Positions 7,876 through 17,239 of a stretch of DNA of 60,749 bases are shown here, one piece after another; within the stretch, counting starts at the first letter, position 1, and the number at the start of each line of letters is the position of its first letter. Both the position numbers and the translations under genes were made by a program. Under the pieces are notes generated by a model. The model was not told the origin of the DNA and did no database searches. It saw only the letters and a list, made by a program, of their open reading frames with translations. Source of the stretch: Clostridia bacterium (GTDB taxonomy: Bacteria; Bacillota; Clostridia; Christensenellales; Aristaeellaceae); NCBI GenBank assembly GCA_017541205.1, contig JAFXZO010000067.1:1-60749 (forward strand), in the 5' to 3' direction.

Positions 7876-9648
7876 ATGGATTACACCTGGGATTTGTCCG
7901 TTCTTTATCAGGACTTTAACGACCCGAAGATCGAAAGCGATTTTGACGCGCTCAAGGCGCTGTGCCGGGATGCGAAGGAAATGCTTTCCCAGAAGGACGC
8001 GGAACCGAAAAAAGTGCTGGAAGCGTGCGAGGATAAAATGGAAGAGGTATCCCGCCTGATTTCTTCGCTTTCGAGCTTTGCCAGCCTTTCCCTGGCCGTG
8101 GACGCGGGCAACGAGGCCGCGCAGCAGCTGATGGACCGGCTGGAAGTGTTTTTTGTGCAGGTGTCCCTTTTGTCCTCCGCCCTGACCCGGTATGTCGGCG
8201 GTGTGGAGGATCTTGAAAAGCTCATCGAGGAAAGCCCGAAGCTGCAGCGGGTCGATTTCGCGCTGCGCCAGAAAAAGCTGGAGGCCGCGCACTTGATGGA
8301 CCCCGCCATTGAAGAATGGATGCTGAAAATGTCCCTGACCGGCAGCAACGCCTTTTCCAACCTGCGGGACAAGCTGGACGCCACGCTCACCGTGGATTAC
8401 CGCGGGGAAAAGCTGCCCCTGTCCGCCGTGCGCAGCAAGGCGTACGATCCGGACCCGGACGTGCGCAGGGAGGCGTACGAGGCCGAGCTGGCCGCCTACG
8501 CGAAGATCGAGATCCCCATGGCAGCGTGCCTGAACAGCATCAAGGGAGAATCGCTTACCTCCATCGAGGCCACCCACTTTGATTCCATCCTGGATGAAAC
8601 GCTGTTTTACTCCAATATGGACCGGGCCACCCTGGACGCCATGCTGACCGCCATCCGGGAGGCTTTGCCCGCCTTCCGCCGGTATCTGCGCAAAAAGGGC
8701 GAGATCCTGGGCCACAAGAAGGGCCTGCCGTTCTATGACCTGTTCGCGCCCATCGCGCCCAAGGATTACACGCCCCCGACCTTTACCATCGAGGAAGCCC
8801 GCCAAAAGCTGATGACCGAAATGGGAAAATTCACCCCGGACATGGCGGCGTTTATCGACCATGCGTTCCAAAACCGGTGGATCGACGTGTTCCCGCGGGA
8901 AGGCAAGGGCGGCGGCGCGTTCTGCGCGGGCCTGCATCATCTGGACCAGAGCCGGGTGCTCACGAATTTCGCCGGGTCTTTTTCCGACGTCAGCACCCTG
9001 GCGCATGAATTGGGCCACGCCTGGCACAACCGCTGCATGGCCGGCCTGCCCGCGAGCATGACCAACGCGCCGATGCCCCTGGCGGAAACCGCGTCCATCT
9101 TTAACGAAACCCTGCTTGCCAACGCCGCCATGGCGCAGGCGGGCAAGGCTGAACGCTTCACCCTCCTGGAAGGCAGCCTCATGGAAACCACCCAGTGCGT
9201 GGTGGATATTTACAGCCGGTACCTCTTTGAATCCGCCGTGATCGAAAAACGCAAGGAGCGCACGCTTTCGGTATCGGAGCTCAAACAGCTGATGCTGGAC
9301 GCCCAGGAGCAGAGCTACGGCGACGGGCTGGACCCCGACCTGCGCCATCCCTACATGTGGGCATGCAAGAGCCATTACTATATTCCCGGCTTCTCTTTCT
9401 ACAACTTCCCCTATGCCTTCGGCCAGCTGTTCGGCGCCGGCGTATTCAGCCAGTACCGGCAGGAGGGCGAGGCCTTTGTGCCCAAGTATTGCCGGCTGCT
9501 GCGCTCCTGCGGCTCCGGCATGGTCGCGGATGTGGCGGCCAGCGTGGGCATCGACGTGCGGAGCGTCGATTTCTGGCGCGAAAGCCTGAACGTGTATGTG
9601 CGGCAGATCGACCAGTTTATCACCCTGGCCGATGAACTGATGGCATGA
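7876..9648 (+). CDS. pepF: Oligoendopeptidase F-type metallopeptidase (M3 family)
   Basis: 590 residues, the usual length for M3B PepF; AAAAGGAGG precedes the ATG. The zinc site HELGH is at residues 377-381, with the third ligand in the downstream PLAETASIFNET segment. The helical N-terminal half (PepF N-terminal domain) is present and there is no signal peptide, so it acts on oligopeptides in the cytoplasm. It lies 24 bases after the GntR gene and 11 bases before an Lrp/AsnC gene, so these genes probably form one transcript for peptide and amino-acid use. Confidence 0.93.
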   Translation: MDYTWDLSVLYQDFNDPKIESDFDALKALCRDAKEMLSQKDAEPKKVLEACEDKMEEVSRLISSLSSFASLSLAVDAGNEAAQQLMDRLEVFFVQVSLLSSALTRYVGGVEDLEKLIEESPKLQRVDFALRQKKLEAAHLMDPAIEEWMLKMSLTGSNAFSNLRDKLDATLTVDYRGEKLPLSAVRSKAYDPDPDVRREAYEAELAAYAKIEIPMAACLNSIKGESLTSIEATHFDSILDETLFYSNMDRATLDAMLTAIREALPAFRRYLRKKGEILGHKKGLPFYDLFAPIAPKDYTPPTFTIEEARQKLMTEMGKFTPDMAAFIDHAFQNRWIDVFPREGKGGGAFCAGLHHLDQSRVLTNFAGSFSDVSTLAHELGHAWHNRCMAGLPASMTNAPMPLAETASIFNETLLANAAMAQAGKAERFTLLEGSLMETTQCVVDIYSRYLFESAVIEKRKERTLSVSELKQLMLDAQEQSYGDGLDPDLRHPYMWACKSHYYIPGFSFYNFPYAFGQLFGAGVFSQYRQEGEAFVPKYCRLLRSCGSGMVADVAASVGIDVRSVDFWRESLNVYVRQIDQFITLADELMA

Positions 9649-9659
9649 GGAGGCCCGCT

Positions 9660-10151
9660 ATGCAGGCATTGAAAGAACAGGTATTGGAGATCTTGTCCGA
9701 AGATTGCAGAACGCCGCTGGAGCGCATCGCCGTCATGACGGGGAGCGATTTGCAGCAGGTAGCCGAGGCGGTGGAAGAGCTGGAACGCGACCGCGTGATT
9801 TTGCAGTATTCGCCCGTCATCAACTGGGACAGGACGGACCGCGAGCGCGTGGAAGCGTTGATCGAGGTCAGGGTGACGCCGCAGCGGGACATGGGCTTTG
9901 ACGCCATCGCGGGCCGCATTTACCGGTTCGACGAGGTCAAATCCGTGTTCCTGATGTCCGGCGGATACGACCTGATGGTGCTGGTGGAAGCCAAAACGCT
10001 CAAAGAACTGGCCTTCTTCGTCAGCGAAAAGCTCAGCCCCCTCGAATCCGTCACCGGCACCTCCACCAGCTTTGTGCTCAAACGCTATAAGCAGGACGGC
10101 GTCATTTTCGTGGGGGAGACGACGGATAAGCGAATGGCGGTGTCGCCGTGA
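9660..10151 (+). CDS. Lrp/AsnC-family regulator (AlaR-like)
   Basis: 163 residues. The ATG at 9660 follows GAGGAGG; an earlier in-frame codon overlaps that ribosome site. It has an N-terminal helix-turn-helix (LEILSEDCRTPLERIAVMTG) and an AsnC/RAM ligand domain (ALIEVRVTPQRDMGFDAIAG ... SGGYDLMVLVEAKTLKELA). Its stop overlaps the GTG start of a class I aminotransferase. In Bacillus subtilis the Lrp-type activator AlaR precedes the alanine aminotransferase gene alaT in the same way, so a role in alanine or branched amino-acid control is inferred. Confidence 0.87.
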   Translation: MQALKEQVLEILSEDCRTPLERIAVMTGSDLQQVAEAVEELERDRVILQYSPVINWDRTDRERVEALIEVRVTPQRDMGFDAIAGRIYRFDEVKSVFLMSGGYDLMVLVEAKTLKELAFFVSEKLSPLESVTGTSTSFVLKRYKQDGVIFVGETTDKRMAVSP

Positions 10152-11326
10152 GCAGCCGCTATATCAACCCCGCCATCCAGCAAGTGCCGCCCAGCGGTAT
10201 CCGCCGCTTTTTTGACGTGGCGGGCACCATGAAGGACGCGATCTCCCTGGGCGTCGGCGAGCCGGATTTCGTGACGCCGTACCACATCCGCTCCGCCGCC
10301 ATCGATTCCATCCTGGACGGCGAAACCCAGTATACCCCGAACCGCGGCCTGCTTTCGCTTCGCAAAGAAATCGATCTGTATCTGAGCAAGCGTTTCCAGG
10401 TATCGTATGATCCGGAAACGGAAATCATGGTCACCGTGGGGGCCAGCGAAGCCATTGATCTGGCGCTGCGCGTGTGCCTTCGGCCGGGGGATGAGGTGAT
10501 CCTGCCCGACCCCGGGTATGTGAGCTACGCGCCCTGCGTCACCTTTGCCGGCGGCGTGCCCGTTCCGGTGCCGACCCGCGCGGAGGACGAATTCCGCATC
10601 ACCGCCGAGGCCGTCGAAAGCGCCGTCACCGAAAAAACCCGCGCGCTCATCTTTCCCTATCCCAACAACCCGACCGGCGCGGTCATGAATAAGCAGCAGA
10701 TGCTGTCCATTGCCGCCGTCGCGAAAAAGCACGATCTGCTGGTCATCAGCGATGAGATCTACGGCGAGCTCACCTATTCCGGCGAGGAAAAGATCGCCTT
10801 TTCCGCCTTGCCCGATATGCGGGAGCGCACGGTGCTCATCAACGGGTTTTCCAAAGCCTTCGCCATGACCGGCTGGCGCCTTGGCTATGCCTGCGCGCCC
10901 AGGGAAATCCTCTATGAAATGAACAAGATCCACCAGTACGCCATCATGTGCGCGCCGCGCCAGGCGCAGGTGGCCGGCGTACAGGCGCTCAAAAAGAACC
11001 GCGAAAACGGGTACGAGGACGTGGAGGCCATGCGGCGCAGCTATGACCGCCGCCGCAGGGTGATGCTGGACGCGTTCAGGAAAATGGGCCTTGATTGTTT
11101 TGAGCCCCGCGGCGCGTTCTATTGCTTTCCTTCCATTGCGATTACCGGCCTGACCAGCGAGGAATTCTGCACCCGCCTGCTCAAAGAATACCAGGTGGTC
11201 TGCGTGCCCGGCGACGCCTTTGGGCAAAGCGGCATCGGGCATATCCGCTGCTGCTACGCGACCGATCTGCAAAGGATGCTGGAAGCGTTCTCCCGAATGG
11301 AAAAGTTTATTCAGGATTTAGCGTGA
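10148..11326 (+). CDS. Class I/II PLP aminotransferase (AlaT/PatA-like)
   Basis: 392 residues from a GTG that overlaps the preceding stop (GTGA). Fold-type I signatures are SLGVGEPDF, QYTPNRGLLSLR, the PNNPTGAV motif, SDEIYGELTY and the PLP lysine in NGFSKAFAMTGWRLGY. The arginine of the substrate carboxylate site lies in the C-terminal part (GHIRCCYA). The family transfers amino groups between aspartate/alanine-type donors and 2-oxo acids. The tight coupling with an Lrp-type gene favours an AlaT-like alanine transaminase, but substrate cannot be fixed from sequence alone. Confidence 0.88.
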   Translation: MSSRYINPAIQQVPPSGIRRFFDVAGTMKDAISLGVGEPDFVTPYHIRSAAIDSILDGETQYTPNRGLLSLRKEIDLYLSKRFQVSYDPETEIMVTVGASEAIDLALRVCLRPGDEVILPDPGYVSYAPCVTFAGGVPVPVPTRAEDEFRITAEAVESAVTEKTRALIFPYPNNPTGAVMNKQQMLSIAAVAKKHDLLVISDEIYGELTYSGEEKIAFSALPDMRERTVLINGFSKAFAMTGWRLGYACAPREILYEMNKIHQYAIMCAPRQAQVAGVQALKKNRENGYEDVEAMRRSYDRRRRVMLDAFRKMGLDCFEPRGAFYCFPSIAITGLTSEEFCTRLLKEYQVVCVPGDAFGQSGIGHIRCCYATDLQRMLEAFSRMEKFIQDLA

Positions 11327-11336
11327 GGAGGTTCGC

Positions 11337-13074
<1,738 letters not shown>

Positions 13075-13105
13075 CGGACGGCCCTACGAAGGATGGAGGA
13101 ATACA

Positions 13106-14053
13106 TTGCGCGCGAAAATCATGCTGCTCTCCGCCTCCGAGCGGGACGAATGCAATCTGCAATACGCCGAAAAGATCCTGACGGATATTTCCGCGGCTTT
13201 TAACCATACCTTTCTTTTATACCGGGAAAGGATCGGGGAGAAATCCCGGGCCGCCTGCGGCGAAAGCCTGACGGACAAAGCGATCGCCGCCTGCCAGGAC
13301 TGCCAGGCGGTGTTTGTGTGCGACGGGCGGTGCGGCGGCATCGCCGAATTGTACGACGCGCTGGACCTGCCGCTCTCGCTTCGCTCCCTTTCCGTGCCGG
13401 AATGCCTGTGCGGGCGGAACGAGGTCCCGGTCTCGCTGTATATCGGCACGGTGCTTTCGCTGGATGAGGAAACGCTTCGGCGGGCGATGCGGGCGTCTTT
13501 CCTGATCGCCCATGACGCGGATATGCGCCTTTGCCACGTGACGCCCACCGGCGCGTCCCAGGAAAGCTGGGAAGCCGCCGTGCGCGTGCAGGAAGCGCAG
13601 TTTCCGGCCGTTTCCGCCCTGAAGCTGACCGCGCCGGAGGCGGTGACCGAATTGATCCTGTCCCCGCAGCGCATGGGCCTGCTGCTTTGCCCGCCTTACG
13701 CGGGCAGCGTGCTCCTCGCCGCGGGCACGGCCCTGTGCGCGCATCCGGCCGTCGCGCACGATATGGCGCTGGATGACGAGGGCATGGGCGTATACGCCGC
13801 CCTGCCGCGGGTTGACGGCCGTAAGAGCGATCCCCTGTCCGCGGCCCTCGCCGTTGCGAAGCTGCTTCGCTTTTCCCTCAGGCTGCAGCGCGAATCCGCG
13901 TGCCTGGAGGCAGCGGTCAAAAACGTGGTTTCCTCCGGCTGGGAAAGCGGGGACGGCAGCGCGGTGAGCGGCGAAGGCGTGATGAAGCTGATCTGCGAGC
14001 AGATCACCGTGGCCGGGGAGCTCATGCAGCGCGGGGCGCTGGGCGCGGGATAA
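13106..14053 (+). CDS. Degenerate isocitrate/isopropylmalate-dehydrogenase-like protein (probable pseudoenzyme)
   Basis: 315 residues from a TTG start with GGATGGAGG upstream. The order of segments follows LeuB/Icd: ESLTDKAIAACQDCQAVFVCD (like LTD..ACK..DAVLLG), LSLRSLSVPE (like ANLRP), VTELILSPQRMGLLLCPPYA (like AMQLV..P..FDVIVTENMF), and SAALAVAKLLRFSLRLQ (like SAALMLRYSL). The metal-binding GDILSDE is replaced by GSVLLAAG (residues 200-207), losing both aspartates. The expected lysine (near the TPTGASQESW segment) and aspartate (LTAPEAV) are also absent, and the protein is shorter than LeuB (about 355). Catalysis is therefore unlikely. A regulatory or binding role is possible but unknown. 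Last gene of the gntR-pyrR operon. Confidence 0.7.
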   Translation: MRAKIMLLSASERDECNLQYAEKILTDISAAFNHTFLLYRERIGEKSRAACGESLTDKAIAACQDCQAVFVCDGRCGGIAELYDALDLPLSLRSLSVPECLCGRNEVPVSLYIGTVLSLDEETLRRAMRASFLIAHDADMRLCHVTPTGASQESWEAAVRVQEAQFPAVSALKLTAPEAVTELILSPQRMGLLLCPPYAGSVLLAAGTALCAHPAVAHDMALDDEGMGVYAALPRVDGRKSDPLSAALAVAKLLRFSLRLQRESACLEAAVKNVVSSGWESGDGSAVSGEGVMKLICEQITVAGELMQRGALGAG

Positions 14054-14083
14054 GCATAAAGGAATTTGCAGTATAAAATTTTC

Positions 14084-14113
14084 AGGGTGTCGAAAGGAGC
14101 GTTTCGACACCCT
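14084..14113. terminator. Bidirectional terminator
   Basis: AGGGTGTCGAAA/TTTCGACACCCT is a perfect 12-bp stem with a 6-base loop. It is flanked by AAAATTTT on the left and ATTTTT on the right. It lies between the convergent LeuB-like gene (ends 14053) and the EAL-domain gene (ends 14137) and can serve both. Confidence 0.85.
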
Positions 14114-14136
14114 AAGATTTTTGGATTATTGGGATG

Positions 14137-17103
14137 TTATACGTCCGCGATATTCACGCCGACGATGAGCTTTTGCGCTTCGTTTTCCCGCACCATCGCC
14201 GCTTTGAGGAGGATGGGCTTGGGTTCCCCGTTGATCACAAGCCGATACTGGATCTGGAACAATCCTTTCTCACGGACGGCGCGCAGAATGTTCTCTTGGG
14301 TGAATTGCGCACGGAACAAGGAAAGATCGTCTTTGAAAACCATCTGTTCCCCGTCGCTTCTGCCCTTGACGAAGAAGTTTTCGCCGTCTTTATCGAAGCC
14401 GAGGCTGCCGTAGCCCGAAGTGACGTTGTATTCGGAATATTTCCCCGTCTCCGGGTCAATGATGTACAAGGCGTAAAACTTTCCGGAAAGGGCGGCGATG
14501 CGGCTGAACAGGACGCTCTGCTCGCGCGCTTTTTTGATTTCTTCCTTTTGCCTCATCTGCGCTTCGACGATGCTGACGCCCAGGATGATGCGGTTTCCGC
14601 CGTGCAGCCGGGTGATCTTCATATTGACGTACATGGGCGTGCCCGTATCGATCAACCGATAGAGGGCCGTGAATACGCCCTGACTGTCCAGGTCCTTGAG
14701 CACGTTTTCTTTCGTAAACAACGCCAGGAACGACGCCCTGTCCTCTTCGTAGATGCGGGTCAGCGTATCGCGCCGCGCTTTTTCAAAGAACTTCTCGCCG
14801 CGCTGCACGGCCGGCAGATCCTGGCCGTTGGCCCGGGAGGAATACTCGATGAACGCGTCGGTGTTCAGATCGACCACGTAGATCGAATAATAGTCGGCGG
14901 CAAGCGCCATGGCAATATCGGTATACGTCTCGTCCTGGTCCGGGTCGCTGACGGACAGTACGGCGATGGCCAAGGCGACGCTTCCCGTTACCGGGTTGAC
15001 GCTGATCCTTCTGACGAAGGAATGAACCTTGGACCCATCGGACATCCGCTCGTCAAAGAAGGCGGAATTCCCGGTTTCGCAGCACTGCCGGAGATGATTC
15101 AGAAACATGATGCCGTTGGGGGAGATCGGCTGAGAAAAATCCGGATCTTCTCTGAACACGTCCATTTGGAAGAACCGCTTCATGAAATCCCGGTAAGACG
15201 GGCTGGTGCGCACATACCGGGCGGAATCGGCCCGGATCTCCAGAATGCCCATCGGAAGCGTGTCAAACGCATTTTGGAGCTCGTTATCATGCCCGCGGGT
15301 TATCACCCCCAGGTCGTAGAGGTTGACCCGGCCGATCGTCTCATAATACGAGGATTCCTCGGGATTTTCGGGCAGGAGCGGACTCCCCTTCTCCTTCCTT
15401 TCAAGGATTTCCTGATAAGACACCGGCTTGCTGAAATAATAGCCCTGGAGCTTGGAGCAGCCGATTTCCTGCAGGAAATGGACCTGCTCCGCCGTTTCCA
15501 CGCCTTCACAGATCGTGTCCATGCCAAGGGACGTCGCCATCTTTACCAATTCGGTCAGGATGATCTTTCCGCTTTCGCCTTCATGCAGCCGACGCATGAA
15601 GCCCATATCAAATTTGAGCAGATCGAAGCGGATGCTTTGCAGCACGTCCAGGGAAGAATATCCGCTTCCGAAATCATCCATCCATACCGGGAAACCAAGC
15701 TTTTGGAAACGCTCCACCTGCGTTTTCATGAAGTCAAAATCCTTGCCGATGATGCTCTCGGTGATTTCGATGGATATTATGGCGTGGCTGATCCCCGCGG
15801 CGTCGACGCGCTTGCGGATTTCTTCCACGATATCGCAGGCGTCGAAATCGGAGCGAGAGAGGTTGATGGAGTGCGGAACGACCTGCAGACCGTCGGACGT
15901 CACCCGGTTCATTTTTATCAGCACCTGCTCCAGCACATACAGATCCAGCTTATAAATGAGCCCTGCGTCCTCCAGATACGGGATAAACTCCGCCGGGGAC
16001 AAAAAGCCTTCTTCGGGATCGATCCATCTGGCAAGGGCTTCCACGTCGCACGCCCGGCCGTTGATGGCCCGGACGATGGGCTGATAGTAAACCTTGATCC
16101 ATTTTTCGGAAATCGCCCGGTCGATGCTGGACTGGATATAGAGCCGCCGCTTCAGTTCGTTGAGCAGCTTCTGGCTGTAGTAATTATACCGGGACGTACT
16201 GGATTGGCTCAGCGCGTCGCAGGCGATTTTCGCGCGGTCATAAGCCGTGCTGACGGGCACCTCTTCAATGCTGGACGAATAGATGCCGACGCGGAGGGGG
16301 AGGGACTTTCCCTCGTTGAGCGCTTTCGCTTCCGTGAACAGCCGGGCGAGGATCTCATCCAGCCCTGCTTCCTTCGCATAGACGGCATACCGGTCCGCCC
16401 CGATATGGCAGCAGTTTTCGATCCCGAACGTCTTGCTCAAAAGCTTTGCCAGGCCCTGCAGCAGCTTATCGCCTTCCGAGAAGCCGTGCTTGCTGTTATA
16501 ATACTTCATGCCTTCCAGATCGAGATATAGAAGGGCTGTGATCATTTCTTCCCCGGCCTTTGCGATCTGGCTGTTTTCCACCAGCTCAAAAAAATGGGGG
16601 AGGTTGGGAAGCCCGGTCAAGTTATCATAATAGTTTGCTTTCAGGATGCTTTCTTCATGCAGCGCGTTATTGAAGGCCCTGTTCAAGGCGGAAGCCTGCG
16701 TATCCCTGTTCCCGGTATATTCGCCCTCGTCCGTATACCAAACGTAGGCCAGGCGAACCCCGCTGTGCGTATAGACGTGCCTGCCCAGGCCGTGGATGAT
16801 GCGGTAGGACTGCTCGTGATGCTTTCTTGCCCGGAAAATCACTTCGTACCGGCCGCTGCCCGCGGAAAAACGGCGCACCGCCTCATAGATCCTCCCCACG
16901 TCGTCCGGATGGGTGTTATAGCAAATACCCTGGTCCATCAGCCGGTATGCCTCGGCCAGATCCGCATACCCGAAAAGCTCGCAAAAGCCGTCCGTGAGGG
17001 CAAGCGTATGGACGTGGCTGCCAACGCTTTGATAGACGGCCATTGCGGTTGGAAGGCCCTCCAGAAAGGAAAGCTCTGACGCAGTGAATTGGTATTTGGA
17101 CAT
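14137..17103 (-). CDS. PAS - degenerate GGDEF - EAL signalling protein with two C-terminal repeat sensor domains
   Basis: 988 residues, no membrane segment. ATG at 17103 follows GGGTGATCAGG; a TTG 60 bases upstream has no ribosome site. Domains in order: PAS-like region (about 1-130), GGDEF fold (about 160-290) whose signature is GADRY (235-239), so cyclase activity is unlikely, and an EAL domain (about 315-560). The EAL domain has E355-A-L, INLSRSD, EITES, MDDFGSGYSSLD, LLKFD and CEGVET, so phosphodiesterase residues look intact. Three PAS-like stretches follow. The last two repeat one another (YSIYVVDLNTDAFIEYSS versus YALYIIDPETGKYSEYNV). The protein probably hydrolyses c-di-GMP in response to cytoplasmic signals. 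The long sensory tail after the EAL domain is unusual. Confidence 0.88.
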   Translation of the reverse strand: MSKYQFTASELSFLEGLPTAMAVYQSVGSHVHTLALTDGFCELFGYADLAEAYRLMDQGICYNTHPDDVGRIYEAVRRFSAGSGRYEVIFRARKHHEQSYRIIHGLGRHVYTHSGVRLAYVWYTDEGEYTGNRDTQASALNRAFNNALHEESILKANYYDNLTGLPNLPHFFELVENSQIAKAGEEMITALLYLDLEGMKYYNSKHGFSEGDKLLQGLAKLLSKTFGIENCCHIGADRYAVYAKEAGLDEILARLFTEAKALNEGKSLPLRVGIYSSSIEEVPVSTAYDRAKIACDALSQSSTSRYNYYSQKLLNELKRRLYIQSSIDRAISEKWIKVYYQPIVRAINGRACDVEALARWIDPEEGFLSPAEFIPYLEDAGLIYKLDLYVLEQVLIKMNRVTSDGLQVVPHSINLSRSDFDACDIVEEIRKRVDAAGISHAIISIEITESIIGKDFDFMKTQVERFQKLGFPVWMDDFGSGYSSLDVLQSIRFDLLKFDMGFMRRLHEGESGKIILTELVKMATSLGMDTICEGVETAEQVHFLQEIGCSKLQGYYFSKPVSYQEILERKEKGSPLLPENPEESSYYETIGRVNLYDLGVITRGHDNELQNAFDTLPMGILEIRADSARYVRTSPSYRDFMKRFFQMDVFREDPDFSQPISPNGIMFLNHLRQCCETGNSAFFDERMSDGSKVHSFVRRISVNPVTGSVALAIAVLSVSDPDQDETYTDIAMALAADYYSIYVVDLNTDAFIEYSSRANGQDLPAVQRGEKFFEKARRDTLTRIYEEDRASFLALFTKENVLKDLDSQGVFTALYRLIDTGTPMYVNMKITRLHGGNRIILGVSIVEAQMRQKEEIKKAREQSVLFSRIAALSGKFYALYIIDPETGKYSEYNVTSGYGSLGFDKDGENFFVKGRSDGEQMVFKDDLSLFRAQFTQENILRAVREKGLFQIQYRLVINGEPKPILLKAAMVRENEAQKLIVGVNIADV

Positions 17104-17168
17104 CCTGATCACCCGTTTATCAAATTGGATATTTGTCATATGCGTTAAAAGAAATATTTTCAAACTCT

Positions 17169-17197
17169 ATTATATAGCAAAATCAGCCGCAGGACAA
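17169..17197 (-). promoter_or_regulatory. Promoter of the EAL-domain gene
   Basis: On the minus strand TTGTCC (17197-17192), 17 bases, TATAAT (17174-17169), about 65 bases before the ATG at 17103. Confidence 0.65.
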
Positions 17198-17200
17198 GAG

Positions 17201-17227
17201 AAAAAAGCCGGGGAACATCGGCCCGGC
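17201..17227 (-). terminator. Terminator of spoIIE
   Basis: On the minus strand GCCGGG (17227-17222) pairs with CCCCGGC (17213-17207), followed by TTTTTT (17206-17201), 13 bases after the spoIIE stop. Confidence 0.75.
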
Positions 17228-17239
17228 CAACATAATTTT

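Noticed and set aside
14134-16530. A long plus-strand open frame (about 800 codons) opposite the EAL-domain gene
   Set aside because: It is a shadow of the minus-strand gene in GC-rich DNA. It has no ribosome site or recognisable motif, whereas the minus frame carries clear EAL residues.
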